A stretch of 64,000 bases of DNA, from contig NW_003116459.1 of NCBI RefSeq assembly GCF_000003605.2, forward strand, positions 56,345 to 120,344, written 5' to 3'. This document shows positions 52,501 to 64,000 of this stretch, in pieces. The translations under genes were made by a program, and so were the position numbers. This DNA is from Saccoglossus kowalevskii. Lineage: Eukaryota > Hemichordata > Enteropneusta > Harrimaniidae. The notes under the pieces are model-generated. The model worked only from the letters and a program-made list of their open reading frames with translations. It did not search any database and was not told where the DNA came from. How positions within the stretch are numbered: the stretch's first letter is position 1; each line of letters opens with the position of its first letter.

Positions 52501-54517
52501 TTTGAGTTTTAAAATAGGAGAAAGTTAAGAATATAACTGAGAGCATGCATTGCGCTACGTACCAAGCCAAACATAATGTTATATATTTTAAGTTACATGT
52601 CAAAATGAATGAACTCATCAAATTCAGACTCTGTATAAAATATCAAACGACAAGATCACATATATGTATGTTGAAATTTATTAATATTTTATGGGCCAAT
52701 GATTGCTGTGGCTATTCAGCAGGATGATTTATTTTCATTCAGTACACTTGATATCACTGCTGGGACAATGCGTCGTGTTTGATATGTGTACTATGCGACG
52801 TATACGACGCGTGTAAAATACATTGTTTGACATTCAACTTCAGTGGGTGGCGCTTCACTTAACTACTAACTTCACTGTCCGTGTATACGGTATATGGTGA
52901 AATGAGGAAATGTATGTCAGAAATATAATTGACTCCACTACTAAAACTACAAACCGACAGTGACGTCATAGCGTGTATGTATAATGTACACACGTATTCG
53001 TCAACGACACCACGTTTATGAACGCCCATCAACTCAGATATTTCCTTTGTGGATCGGGCGTGAATCAAATTCCTTTTCAGAACTATTATTTAATCGGTAT
53101 ACATAAAAAAATTCAAGCTACACCAATGTAGTTACGCAACCAGTGTAAATCTAATCACAAATTACTAAATCCCATTGTATGTTCTAATTAAATTGAAAAG
53201 TAAAACAAATAATACTGGCTAGGTCGTTCTGACCATGATATACTTGACTTTATAAGTGTGCAAAAATATATTCTGCATGTTGTTTGTGACGTCAGCGATT
53301 AGAAATGCGCATGACAATCTCGTCACTGCAATTCCGCGTTGAGCTAAGCGCATTTGTCGTGGTCGTCAGATTTAATTCCATGTTTACAATTTCCTAATGT
53401 GCCTGTAACTAATATTACACTATATTTTACATCTACCATAAACTATAAGCTGATTATCTGCCCTGGGCAACTTTAAAATATGCAATCGTATCTAATACGC
53501 ATTGTGAATGTTTCGTAATTTCTACACGCATAAATTCGTATGCTACAGAATGTTGATAACAACCACGAAGTAGCGAACTTAATGAAACTGAAGTAAACAT
53601 TATATTCAATTTCTTATTGCTAAAATCATAAATAAAAAGAAACAAAATTAAATACACGCTAGATGTGAATATTGTAGTCATTGTAATTTCGTAGTCATTG
53701 TAATACCATACCAATACCATAGAGCGGTAATTCTACTACTGTAGCGCACTGTTACCATCAAAGTCAATCATGTGACCGCGCTAAGCTATTGGCTGGGTGA
53801 CAGTAAACATCTGCGGGTATAACATGAACCCATTTTTTTTAAATCGCTATGTGATGACTATCGTCGATACGCAGTAGAGCAAACAACTCATAGTATTAAA
53901 CTAAATTATACTGAACACGTACCACTATAACTTCATAACACTAACTGCCAAACACATGTCGAAAGTCTACACACAAATCTCAAATCCCAGACACGCATCA
54001 TGTCAGCGATATTAAGGTCGTAATTTATCTTAACCGTGGCAAAAAACAACTTCCATGGGAATCGGGGCATGAGGGTCAGCCTATCACCTCATATCAATTT
54101 AACCTACCAATCGACAAGTGATGGTTGTAATGTCATTAAACATGGCTCCACTATTCTTAACTTGATATATATTCACTATGATCTTTCCAGTATGAATACC
54201 ACTACCAGATCGTCACTGAATGTGTTCGTCAAAAGGTTTTTAGTGGTTTTAGCAGCTACGCCACGAACTAGGCAATACGTATTTGATTTTATCACCATCT
54301 CGCGCATGTAAGTGTAAGTTTGGTGTTACTAATTTAATGGTGATTTAGGCTTTTGTTAATTTTGTTAATTATATATATGGACTCGATGACTCACAGGGAA
54401 TCATGCAGGCAGTTGAGAAATCGCGTTTAACATTTATTGACATGTGTTAAAATTGAATTTGTAATAATAAGTGGATGAGGCTATAATATCTTTTACAATA
54501 TTGAGCTGCGGAAACAT

Positions 54518-54716
<199 letters not shown>

Positions 54717-55080
54717 CATATAGGACAGTGACTTGATATATGCTGATTACGCATATATACTACCGGTATGCAGAGTGGGCATAGAATTCGTGTAACATAA
54801 AACTTTATAGGTTCGAATGTTAAGCCTGGTGACTGACTTAAAGGATTATCATAACCACATCTCGGTTTGCCAATTAGAGGAAGGAGGTCAGAGAGCATGT
54901 GTATTGGCAAACCTTTGTAGTTAAAATATGTCTACCGCAGATCTGTGTTGTATTGGAATTTGCTTTATGAAAAACCTGGCCATTTCGTACCCTTAAGCTT
55001 TTAACCTACATGTAAATCGCATTGATTCATTGAATACGGTAGCTAATAAGAATGCTATCGAGATTCTGGACACGATTTGT

Positions 55081-55150
55081 TCTGTTTAGTATAAATATAT
55101 TTGCTGTGAGATTTTTTCTGTTTAGTATAATATATTTAGTGTGAGATTGA
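55081..55150. repeat. Imperfect ~35-bp tandem duplication
   Basis: TCTGTTTAGTATAAATATAT and TCTGTTTAGTATAATATATT begin two adjoining copies, both followed by TGTGAGATT. Small indels separate them. Confidence 0.8.
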
Positions 55151-58100
55151 CGGTGTGGGATCTATGTGATCTCACATTCGATATGCATACGCGTTTGAGT
55201 AACAGTTTTGTAAAAAGTTCTCTCATTTGATATTATTAGTAGATCAACAGCGTCATACCAAATACGGCTCAATGGTACGATTCGTTACATACGCCCCGGA
55301 ACTACAAAGTGGGCATAATTACGTTTATTATGGCTTCAGATTTCATGCACCACAGATAAGAAGAGAATGACGACATTAGCAGACTTCACGAACACCAAGG
55401 ACCCGGGGTAATATGTCTTACTAGCGTTGGGGATTTTTTGTCTCACTCTCCCCAACTCAATGACAAATATTCTTGGTTGGGTGAAATTATCTAAATGAAC
55501 ACTTTCTTCCTCTCGCACATTGGTATTCCCGGTTTCCATGGTTACCTCTAAATGTCACAATATATAACAAGAATATGATAATAAAAACATGTGGCTGGAG
55601 TGTCTAGACTATATCAGCATTTCAATATAATATACACCTGTGTAAAATATATCTGTCTTCTCCTAATGCCAAGAATCTAAACCTTTGTTATAGTTCAATG
55701 TAATATATATATGTATATACAGATAACCCTGCGTCTATGACAGACATACATCTGTGTTTATTTCTCTGATATATACCACATGGTTTGCTTTTAAGTTTCC
55801 AACTTATACGGATTTTATTTAATTTTTTTTTAAATATTATCAACTGTACATTTCACCGAAGTTTCTGAACATTTGTGTATATTTCACCTTACGCCAGCTC
55901 GTATGTACAATACGTTTCACTTACATCTTCACAATAGAATTATAAATACAGCAATTGCTTCCATACGCAAGGTGACTCGGTGATAGCTACACATCGATTC
56001 AGGTTGCTTGGATATCAGTTCGACAATGATCAGTCTTCGTCTATGTGCACGTATTGTAAGAGAAATAATGTCATGTCCCCAGTATGGTAACCTATTCATA
56101 GTACACTGCTCACTAGGTATCTAGTAATTGCAACATACGATCATTTTTAATTTGATTTCTTTAAACTACTGATTACATTTGTAAATAAGACGGCAAGATA
56201 AATAGTAAAAAAAAGTATGAACACGCCTTTATAGCATGTTATTCCACTATCAAAACATGCATCCGCCATGTGCTCCTGTTCAAAATAACAAAACTCCAAG
56301 TGTTCTACGTGTTATTGTCTTAAGCTAATAAATGTGATATCAGTAAAAAAAACAATACAATTTAGAACACTATATACTGTCCATTTTACTTGTGTTTATA
56401 GTTGTCGGATAGAATTGTATTTTATGCTATTATCATACTATGTTTGAGGTCAATCAAGTTTCTTACATTTCCTTAAGCAAATTTGCATAAAAGTATATGG
56501 GACTTGGTAGATTCAAATGATATGGCAACATCCGCCATGTATAGCTTTTCAATGACCTTTGATTTGACATTGTACAAGTAATCGGCGGCGTTTCTCACTA
56601 TGGCAACCATAACAGTTGAATAAATTGTACTGGCGGTTTATTAGGAATTATTCCAAAAATGCAAATTTGAAAAAATATGTTTTAACGATCTCATAAGGCA
56701 GCTTTTTGTTGCCTGGTTTTAAAAGTTCACCCCGTTGTTACATTAAAAGACACACGAATAAAGTTTGAGATTCAGATTGAGTTGATAAAATGCATAACGA
56801 GGAAACATTCAGGCCAAAAAAATACTAAGACAGCCATATATAAACTGTCTCAAAATAGTAAATAGTTCAATACATGTATATTAGTAATTTATGTATTCCA
56901 TTATGGTAAGGGTTTTAGTCAGACTATGCTAACATTGACACTAGACACCCGATCGAAATTTAATTGTGATACTTTCTTTTATACAGTCATTTCCAGCATA
57001 TTTTATATGAGAAGTGATGTCAGTGTTTGCAGTTTACAACACTGCTAACAAATCAAACAGATAACACATTTTTGTAATACTATTTAACAATGCAATACAG
57101 ACGAAAATATTAAACTTGCACATCATATTGTTCTTGTATAGGATTTAAAATGAACGATTGACGCCTTTTTTTTCGTTTGACGTGTGCTATTCCACAATCA
57201 TATTTCTTACATGCCTTGATCGTTCTTATTCCATACACAATTGCACACATATGCAATCTGTTTGATGATTTAATTCAAGAAGGCCGAAAGACGGAACTTT
57301 TATGTTAAAAATTCCTCAAAATCCGGCATTTCTACCGATTTTTTTAACCTCTTTGACTGATTTTGATTTTGGAACACATATAAACACGACCTTGAAGTAC
57401 GTCATGTTGTTTCTGATTTGGCTGGCTAGTAGACATTTTGTTGTAATGAAATCTATGTCATGTATTCACTGATTGCAATCAAACATAATACCTACAGTAT
57501 ATATGCATTATTTTCGCATTGTGATTCAAAATGGCTGACTCATTTGATTTTGTTTACTATTAAATAACAAGGACTATGTCAGGTCATGGCATAACTTGCG
57601 CCCCTAGTAACTTATATAGTGGTCTATTTTGATTGGTTCTGGTCTCAAAAGCTGACCACCAGCAAAAACAACTATGTTCACAATTTGCATGATGAAAGTC
57701 ACGTTCAGTTCAGTTCAATTCAATTCAGTCATTTGCGTGTATAATTAATAAATTATAAACCCCGTACTTTTAACTTTTCACCAAGTTTTATTTTTCAACG
57801 TCAGTAGGGTATACCTAGCCTGTCTTATGATGGTTTAAACCCAGCTCACGTTCCCTGTTGGTGTGTATTTATCAGTATCTGATAATTCTGTCGTTTTAAA
57901 AGTTCCCCGTCCGGATCTGTATAATCTGTCACATGTTCTGCACAGAGGCAGAACTCATCGACTCGGTGAATAACCTTAGATGTATGATTGAATCGATTTA
58001 CCCTGTCTGCGTTGTGTCACTGACTCCACTTTGTAGTCTAGCTAAACCCGGATGGATTAAACCACGTCATATTTAGGAGTTGCTTGAAATTCCAAACTAT

Positions 58101-58850
58101 GACAAGTCGCTTAACTTGATTGGTTCTTTTTAACGGTTGAAGAAGGTTGATATTATATTTATATCGAATAAAAAATAGAAGTGCATCACATTAGGTACAC
58201 ACTATAGTATCTAAGACAACGGTAAAAATGTCAACTATATTTCCCAACTCAAATTGACACAAAGTATCGCATCTTTATATTACGATGGATTACGAGAGAA
58301 GGGGGTCATTAGATGCGTGACGTACATAGTTTATTGTAATTTCACAAACCGTTATTCACGTTTATTTGCCATTGAAGCGCAAGCGTGTGAGTTGAATTCG
58401 ATTTTTGATAGTAATGCACGTTTGGTCAATATCAAAACATTAAGTTAAATTCATGTCATTCAGCCCCGGTCGCAATATACTCAATATTGGCAATATTTTG
58501 ATACTCAGGTGTACGGTAGTTTTCTGTTTTCCATCAAATTCCACTAGCTCCATCTTTAATAGAGAAAATGAAATGTGTATCTAAGAATGATGTTTAGCTG
58601 AGTATGACTAAATAAGTTTAAAAACGCAACTTCTTATTTTTATGTTATTTATACTTATGGTGTAACCACTTTTGACCCTAGAGACCTACGACTACAAGAA
58701 ATCAGTTTATCTTACTTGCCAATTGGCGATAATTTATATTAATGTGACATTTTTATCGCTCCTCTTCTAAACCATGGTAGATTAAATTCAAATCTTATCA
58801 ATCCACATCGATGCAGTGACAACGAGAAGCGTGTCCCAACAGCGGAAAAG

Positions 58851-58858
58851 TGACGTCA
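58851..58858. promoter_or_regulatory. CRE palindrome TGACGTCA upstream of the TRPC first coding exon
   Basis: An exact cAMP-response element lies 107 bases before the start codon, in a locally CpG-richer stretch (GCGGAAAAGTGACGTCA). CREB/ATF proteins bind this sequence. Whether it acts on this gene depends on where transcription starts, which I cannot see. Confidence 0.35.
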
Positions 58859-58964
58859 TAGAGAGGCGTTTTAATTCTAACTTCCTTTCTTTTTGTTTTT
58901 ATATTTAGTTTGCAGAATTCAGTTCAATCAATGTAAGTCAGTTTGATCTTAAATTTGAACCGGT

Positions 58965-59094
58965 ATGGGGGAGAAATCCAACGCTATGAACATGCACGCG
59001 GGCGTAAACATGAAACATGCTGCAAGTGGACACAGTATGAACACCAAACCCACTTTAGCCACACTGGGATCCACGGGAAATTGTATTCAGACAG
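58965..59094 (+). CDS. TRPC channel gene, first coding exon (partial gene)
   Basis: Seen: an ATG with a good start context (G at -3, G at +4) and an in-frame TGA 9 bases upstream opens 43 codons, starting MGEKSNAMNMHAGVNMKHAA, and ends at CAG/GTGAGT, a near-perfect splice donor, in phase 1. The peptide is rich in Met, Asn, His, Ser and Thr, has no Cys-rich or membrane segment, and resembles no domain I know. That is usual for the variable cytosolic N-terminus of TRPC channels, which lies ahead of the ankyrin repeats. A pyrimidine-rich acceptor (AG at 58907-58908) lies 57 bases upstream, so this exon may itself follow a non-coding 5' exon. Inferred: it is joined to 62157-62339, because phase and frame match exactly. 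The link rests on splice-site geometry, not on homology of this exon, so I am fairly but not fully sure. Confidence 0.6.
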
Positions 59095-62000
59095 GTGAGT
59101 CTACTTATGCATCAATCATTTGAACGACCGTGCTTTTAAAATTGAACGCGATATTTTGGTAATGCGTAGATGTCAGAAAATTGTTTGTAGTTAAACAACA
59201 TGATTTTCATTTGATAAAAACACGCTTCTGGGCATGTTGATTTCCAAATACGAGTCGATGACGTAGTAACTAACGTTCTACTCAATAAACATGGTTGTAT
59301 AGAAACAACCTCAATCTATACATAAACCTTGCACATATAATTAACTAGAGTGAATCAAAAATAAATGGCTAAAATGTTTATTACTTTTTACAATGTGGTT
59401 ATTTTTAACTAGTTAATTTGTATTACTAGTTAAAGCAGAAAGAATTCCTGTACCCGGAAATGACGTAATACGCCGCGAGTGTTATCCGGAAGGCGCTTGT
59501 CCTAGTATCGACCGGAAAAGAAATGTTTGAGCACACTCCAAGTATATATCTACATGAATATTAATTGCGTTATTATTAAATATATATGAAACTCTTATAT
59601 ATCTCGTCACCAACCAAGACAAGGCCATTTGAACGTTCATGTGGTTAACGGTAAAAGTAAATGTCCACAATGCCAATCTGTGCGTCTGCATTTAGATTCA
59701 GTAGTCGAAGAATAATGAGAATGATCAGAGAAACTGCCGGTCTTATCCAAATTGAATTTCATGTTTTAGACGCACAAGGGGATACGAATTTTCCACATGG
59801 CTGCCTTTCTGGAATGTACAAACAGAATTATGTGACGTCATAATATGTATAATTAATTAGATAGTTTCCTAGATCAATGTGATTGACAGTTTGATCGGGT
59901 TTGATCTTCTCATGTTAATTTAGTGCTGGCAACTACATAGGAAGTCTGTGTATGTATTTCAAATTACTAAATACACGACAACGTATGAATATTTATATTA
60001 CATCGGTAAAAATAACGTAAACTGTCATTGCTGATAGGTGGAACCAAAGACTGTCCATGCCAAGTGTAAAAATATCAGTCGCTAGTAGCAGTCGGTAATT
60101 GATATCTATCTCAATAAATCGGTTGATATTGTAATCATATTGATATATGATGTAAAATATGTCCATATTATAAAGAGGAGGTGGAATGATGGCCAAGCAG
60201 GAGTGAAATAGTTTGCAGTGTAGCTTACGTAATCTCACAATTCCTTCTTTAAATGCCGAGTAGGCCGCATTTGCATTTTTCATAGTGTGACGTCAAGGTA
60301 AGCTAGGTCATTGATACCGTAAAACATGTTATAATACTCATGCATTTACACAGAGAGTCAAAACGATAAAACAGTACGATATAGCAGGACAGATAATCAT
60401 TTTTGTACAATTATTAATAGGATATTTCTGCTCTACATGTATTCAACACAGCCACATTTGATTCTGACATAAAATATTCAATATAATATAATATACATTG
60501 TAGATATCCTAGAAACTATTTTCACGAATTTATTACCATGATACATATATCACAGCCCATATAATTCCTACCTATGCATGCCTAGAGGATATATAACTTG
60601 AGTATTCTAAAATATAAATGATGTGAATGATAAATAGGTTGTTTAGTTGTGTTATTGATTGCATAATCAGTACGATCTCCTAAAATTGAGTTACAATATT
60701 CGTGAAATTTGTACTTCGTCTTTCCAACTTATATAATTTGACTTATTTACAAAAGAAACATAAATGCATTTCCAATTTCAATATAATCATTTCTACTTAA
60801 AACATGGTAAATGTCACGTGACATTGCTGCTTGATATATATACGTGGTTGTTAATATATAACAGTCTGAGCATGTTTTCGTACGTGTGCCTTTATAGGTA
60901 ATGAAATACATCTGTAAGGGGAATCGTTTGAAGGTCTAGCTTAATTTCGTGTTGCTTAGTAAATGTATAATATACTCCTTCTATTTTTATTTGCGATGTT
61001 CAGATTTTTCCTCTTCGGCGTCCCCAATCCTCAGGATTATGAATATACACAAGTTACCTTGAATTAAATAGTTTCCAGTTAGGTTACATGTGCCATTTTA
61101 TGAAATTAGTAACAAAATAACTACTACTAATTGTCATATTGAAAAAAGTAAACAAAATTAATATAGTCTGATCTGACTTATCGCAATAACACATTCACAT
61201 TATAGACATTACTTTCACATTATTTTCACATTAATTATTATTTAATTATTAATCGTTTATTCCAGGCCAAAAAAACATATACAACACAATCGACACGAAT
61301 TAAATCATCATAAGTAGAAAATACACGCATTAAACAAAACTTATCCTTAAACCACAGCCTGTCTTTGAGGTTTGTATAGCTGGTGAACCGTTATACCAAC
61401 AGTTGAGACCAGGAGACTCAACCTCGATTTCTTTTCCTTTTATTTTATTTTCAAGTTTTTTATAGCTTTGACATTACGCTGCAAACACTTTCAGATTCGG
61501 TCAACTCACCTATAAATGTGACATTAACAGGCATTGTATCTGTCATATATATTCAGTCGCCTAACTTCAAAGTGATTGCCCAGAAGGCAAATTATTATCA
61601 GTTTAGAACCATCGCTATATGACAAGGCATTTGCGAGCAATTGTGACTATGTATATACAACTCAATGGCGTACGGTTTCTACTTAAACGAAACAAAATGA
61701 AATTACATTTAGGCTGTGAACTAGCGCCACATGAAGCCTTAAACGCAGATATGTATCATACCTGACAGAAGAATAGCCTACATACGGTATCACGGAGATA
61801 GCATTGTTGAACAATATCATGGTATATTGGTCAGCTAGCTCATATTGTCTGGGACGCTTGCACTTCACCTATCAGAGCTGTCAACTGAAACGATAACAAA
61901 TATCAGTATACTGATTTGCATATACACCGCGCGTCCACACTGCGCAGTAAAATTTGAGTCACTCGTGAGCGGCGCTTTTGGAGCTGGGTCACGTGACCTA

Positions 62001-62156
62001 CCACAGTTTTCAACCCAGTCTACTGCGCTATGGACGGACGACGTGCTTCTCTGCTTATTACTGTTCTTTTTTCAGACTCCTGTAGATTTCTAGTTGCGTT
62101 TGCCTGTATGTGATCACGTGCTCAAACACAGTTTTCTACTATGTTGAGATTTGCAG
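59095..62156 (+). other. Intron between the two TRPC exons
   Basis: This 3,062-base GT-AG intron is inferred from the phase-1 donor at 59095 and the phase-1 acceptor ending at 62156. It is AT-rich, with no convincing exon inside. It holds two exact TGACGTCA palindromes (59833-59840, 60288-60295), an E-box in GTCACGTGACA near 60814, and a CpG-richer patch just before the second exon that could serve an internal promoter. Confidence 0.55.
61930..62075 (+). promoter_or_regulatory. Possible internal promoter or 5' region for a short TRPC isoform
   Basis: This patch is clearly richer in G+C and CpG than its surroundings. It contains the 12-bp palindrome GGTCACGTGACC (61987-61998), an E-box of the USF/Myc type. 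It ends at a strong acceptor (pyrimidine tract, AG at 62074-62075) followed by sequence with stops in all frames until the ATG at 62141. Such an acceptor makes sense only if a 5'-UTR exon feeds the 62141 start. Promoter activity is inference. Confidence 0.3.
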
Positions 62157-62339
62157 GAGTGACATGGAAGTTTGCCGAGACTTCGACGGAGAAACTGTTC
62201 CTTGCCGCTGCCGATAATGGAGACAAAAAAGCTGTTCTGCAGAGCTTAGAAAACGTTGATCCAGCCCGGCTAAATGTCAACTGCATCGACTCAGAAGGGA
62301 GAAGTGCACTTATAATCGCAATCCAGAATGGCAATATTG
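62157..62339 (+). CDS. TRPC channel gene, ankyrin-repeat exon (partial gene)
   Basis: Seen: the frame reads VTWKFAETSTEKLFLAAADN, then GDKKAVLQSLE, then LNVNCIDSEGRSALIIAIQN, and ends in phase 1 at a GTGAGT donor. Known: TRPC proteins begin their ankyrin region with E-K-x-F-L-x-A-x-x-x-G-D, x-N-x-N-C-x-D-x-x-G-R-S/T-A-L and A-I-x-N-x-N-x-E. All of these are present, and the split last codon (G plus the next exon) would give the expected Glu. The family forms tetrameric, Ca2+-permeable plasma-membrane channels acting downstream of phospholipase C. The EKLFL start looks TRPC1-like and the GRSALIIAI stretch TRPC4/5-like, so I do not assign a subfamily. The acceptor used here is AG at 62155-62156, in frame with the exon ending at 59094. 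An ATG at 62141 (A at -3) is in frame too and would add MLRFAG if this exon is also used as a first coding exon. The rest of the gene lies beyond the window. Confidence 0.88.
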
Positions 62340-64000
62340 GTGAGTATTATCAGTCTATTATACTTTTCTTAATAATTACCATGGTTATTTGTGTGAATTC
62401 CGTTCTCACACAAATCTTACTAGAGATTTTGATTTCCCCTATACTCAGTCGCACCACATTCGAATTAAATTTTACTGTTGTTTAACCACATGGCTTTAAA
62501 AATAATAAATCGTACCAATAATTATTTGAGTAATGAACTCGCCATAACATATTGTAGGAAAATTGAATCTGTTGTGCATCGCCATTCCGTTCTTTATATT
62601 TTATTCTCAGTTTAGTTATAACAATATTGACGGAGAAATCTGCATCTAACACTTTACAAAATCCACAGAAAACTTCACTTGGAATTCTTTTTCGAATTCA
62701 CAACCAAAACCCATGACAACCGAGTACCAATCAACCTGATATCTTGTATAACCATTATATTAGATAGCACAGCTGTAGTGTTAGTGTCATATACATGTCA
62801 CTATCTCGCACACGACGTGATAACATTAAACTCCGTTTGTCGACGAGAATGATCACAAAAATATAGATAACCCACACCGCGAAACGTCTTTCAAAATGAA
62901 ATCCACCAAAGATGACAATCTGAACAGCTGAGTGTGTTAACGTTGTGGTTTATTCGACGATAAATGATATAAAGTAGATGAAAGCAATGAAACGTTAGGA
63001 TTGTTGAGACTTACTTATTATAGACACTTGAAATACATTATACCTGTATACATTTACTTGACTCATAAATATCTCTACGTATCCTTGACTACACGCTTGA
63101 TACTATAATTCTGAAATTCGAATTGATTCAGAACTAAACATTTCTTTATTTGCACATGGTCTTGTATATTGCTAGTTTTTCACTTGTATAAAATCCGCTA
63201 ACCATTTACGGTTGATTCATTTCAAGACATGCGTTTTGCAGTTTTACTGTCATTTTTGAAACAGTAAAATACTGTTTACAGTGTTAATGACGATCGTGTT
63301 GATTTCATTCATTGTGTTATTGTCCCCAGTACATTTCGAACAATGATCCGATCGGTGATTAATATAGGCAGCCAATACACTGTAAAAGCGGCATGTAAGC
63401 GTTATTTAGTGCCCAAGATGACGACCGTGCTAGCCTGTGGCTATTCCAGTAACGCTGATTTACGATGCGTCAGTTTTCACGTATGAAAATTAACGAGTCA
63501 GTGAAGGAACACCATATTACAATTTAAGGATATATCTTTAGGAAATGAAATCTCGGTCGGCATAGGGAATGGTTAGCTTAAGAAAAAAAGTAATACACAC
63601 ATCTCCCAGAATGCAATGTTGATAAACAACGCTTAACTGTGTTTAACCATTCATTTGGCTATTGTCCATTTTCCCATTCTGGAAAGTAACAAGCAATAAT
63701 CATGAATTGTTGATCGCTGTTTCTAGTAAGGCTAACGATTCATTGAGTAAAGGTGTGAGTAAGCACAAATGTAATCACAATTAAATTTTACTGTTCGTCT
63801 GGGGAGACCGTTTTATTTCTTGTTTTCATTATAAAAGCGCGTCGATTAGGGGGTGTATATCATTTAGTTAACAGTTAGATGATGCATGTTTTTTTTACCC
63901 ACTAATACCCACCACCCGCGACGCAGATTAACCCCGTTTGCTTTACATTGTTATTACTGAATACACAGTCGGGTCGTATACAGCTCGGATCTGACATGAA
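62340..64000 (+). other. Start of the next TRPC intron, running off the window
   Basis: The sequence begins GTGAGTATT and is AT-rich. I looked for the next TRPC exon (expected to begin in phase 1 with Glu and a leucine-rich ankyrin helix) and found none before the window ends. The reading frame stays open for about 48 codons past the donor but turns hydrophobic and loses all family similarity, so it is intron. A small hairpin (9-bp stem, 63242-63250 with 63261-63269) is the only structure I noticed. Confidence 0.6.

Larger units (their letters stand above)
54717..58908. other. Intergenic or 5' region upstream of the TRPC exon
   Basis: No gene recognised. It contains the small duplication at 55081 and a short run of GTTCA/ATTCA pentamers near 57700-57728. 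It may include a non-coding first exon of the TRPC gene, given the acceptor at 58907-58908, but I cannot locate it. Confidence 0.45.

Noticed and set aside
54800-54830. GGTTCGAAT, a possible tRNA or SINE B box
   Set aside because: No A box or cloverleaf at the right distance and the last bases do not fit. No tRNA gene seen anywhere in the window.
59661-59843. 60-codon + frame inside the TRPC intron
   Set aside because: Overlaps an opposite-strand frame, shows no splice sites in phase with the TRPC exons and has no family similarity.
62340-62485. Continuation of the TRPC frame past the exon
   Set aside because: The frame stays open but changes to low-complexity hydrophobic residues exactly at a GTGAGT donor. 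It is intron read-through, not protein.

Overview
The window is AT-rich (by eye about two thirds A+T) eukaryotic DNA dominated by non-coding sequence. CpG does not look strongly depleted. The only gene I can identify with confidence is the 5' end of a TRPC-type (transient receptor potential, canonical) cation channel gene on the + strand at the right end. It has two coding exons joined by a phase-1 intron with matching reading frame, and the gene runs out of the window. TRPC channels, GT-AG introns of several kb, minisatellites, a 2.5-kb satellite and MITE-like elements together indicate an animal, most likely an invertebrate. I cannot place it more precisely from the sequence.

Layout: 1-11 kb is unique AT-rich DNA with one possible minus-strand terminal exon (1503-1806) and a dispersed repeat copy (3339-3414). 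11.27-12.0 kb is a 34-bp minisatellite. 13.9-14.1 kb holds a possible TATA/CCAAT promoter with a short first exon. 15.7 kb has an exact 44-bp duplication and 16.3-16.7 kb a decayed tandem repeat. 21.9-22.2 kb is a 23-bp array with higher-order structure. 29.6 kb carries another dispersed repeat copy, followed at 29.87-29.95 kb by a hairpin whose 3' arm has the miR-25/92 seed. 31.65-34.15 kb is a 58-bp dimeric satellite. 34.6 kb is a small CpG-rich patch with an E2F-like site. 37.7 kb has a short self-complementary tandem repeat and 38.68-38.84 kb a TTAA-flanked inverted-repeat element. 44.56-45.02 kb is a second 23-bp array, almost without variation. 46.1 and 54.5 kb carry long ATAA microsatellites. 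58.9-64 kb is the start of the TRPC gene.

Open frames elsewhere are short. With stops at roughly 7% of codons in DNA of this composition, one or two chance frames of 100-130 codons are expected, so I list only the few with coding-like composition or plausible splice sites, at low confidence. I see no rRNA, tRNA, CRISPR array, reverse transcriptase, transposase or recognisable viral fossil. The strongest window-wide signal outside the repeats is an excess of the CRE palindrome TGACGTCA (11 exact sites), three of them in or just before the visible part of the TRPC gene.
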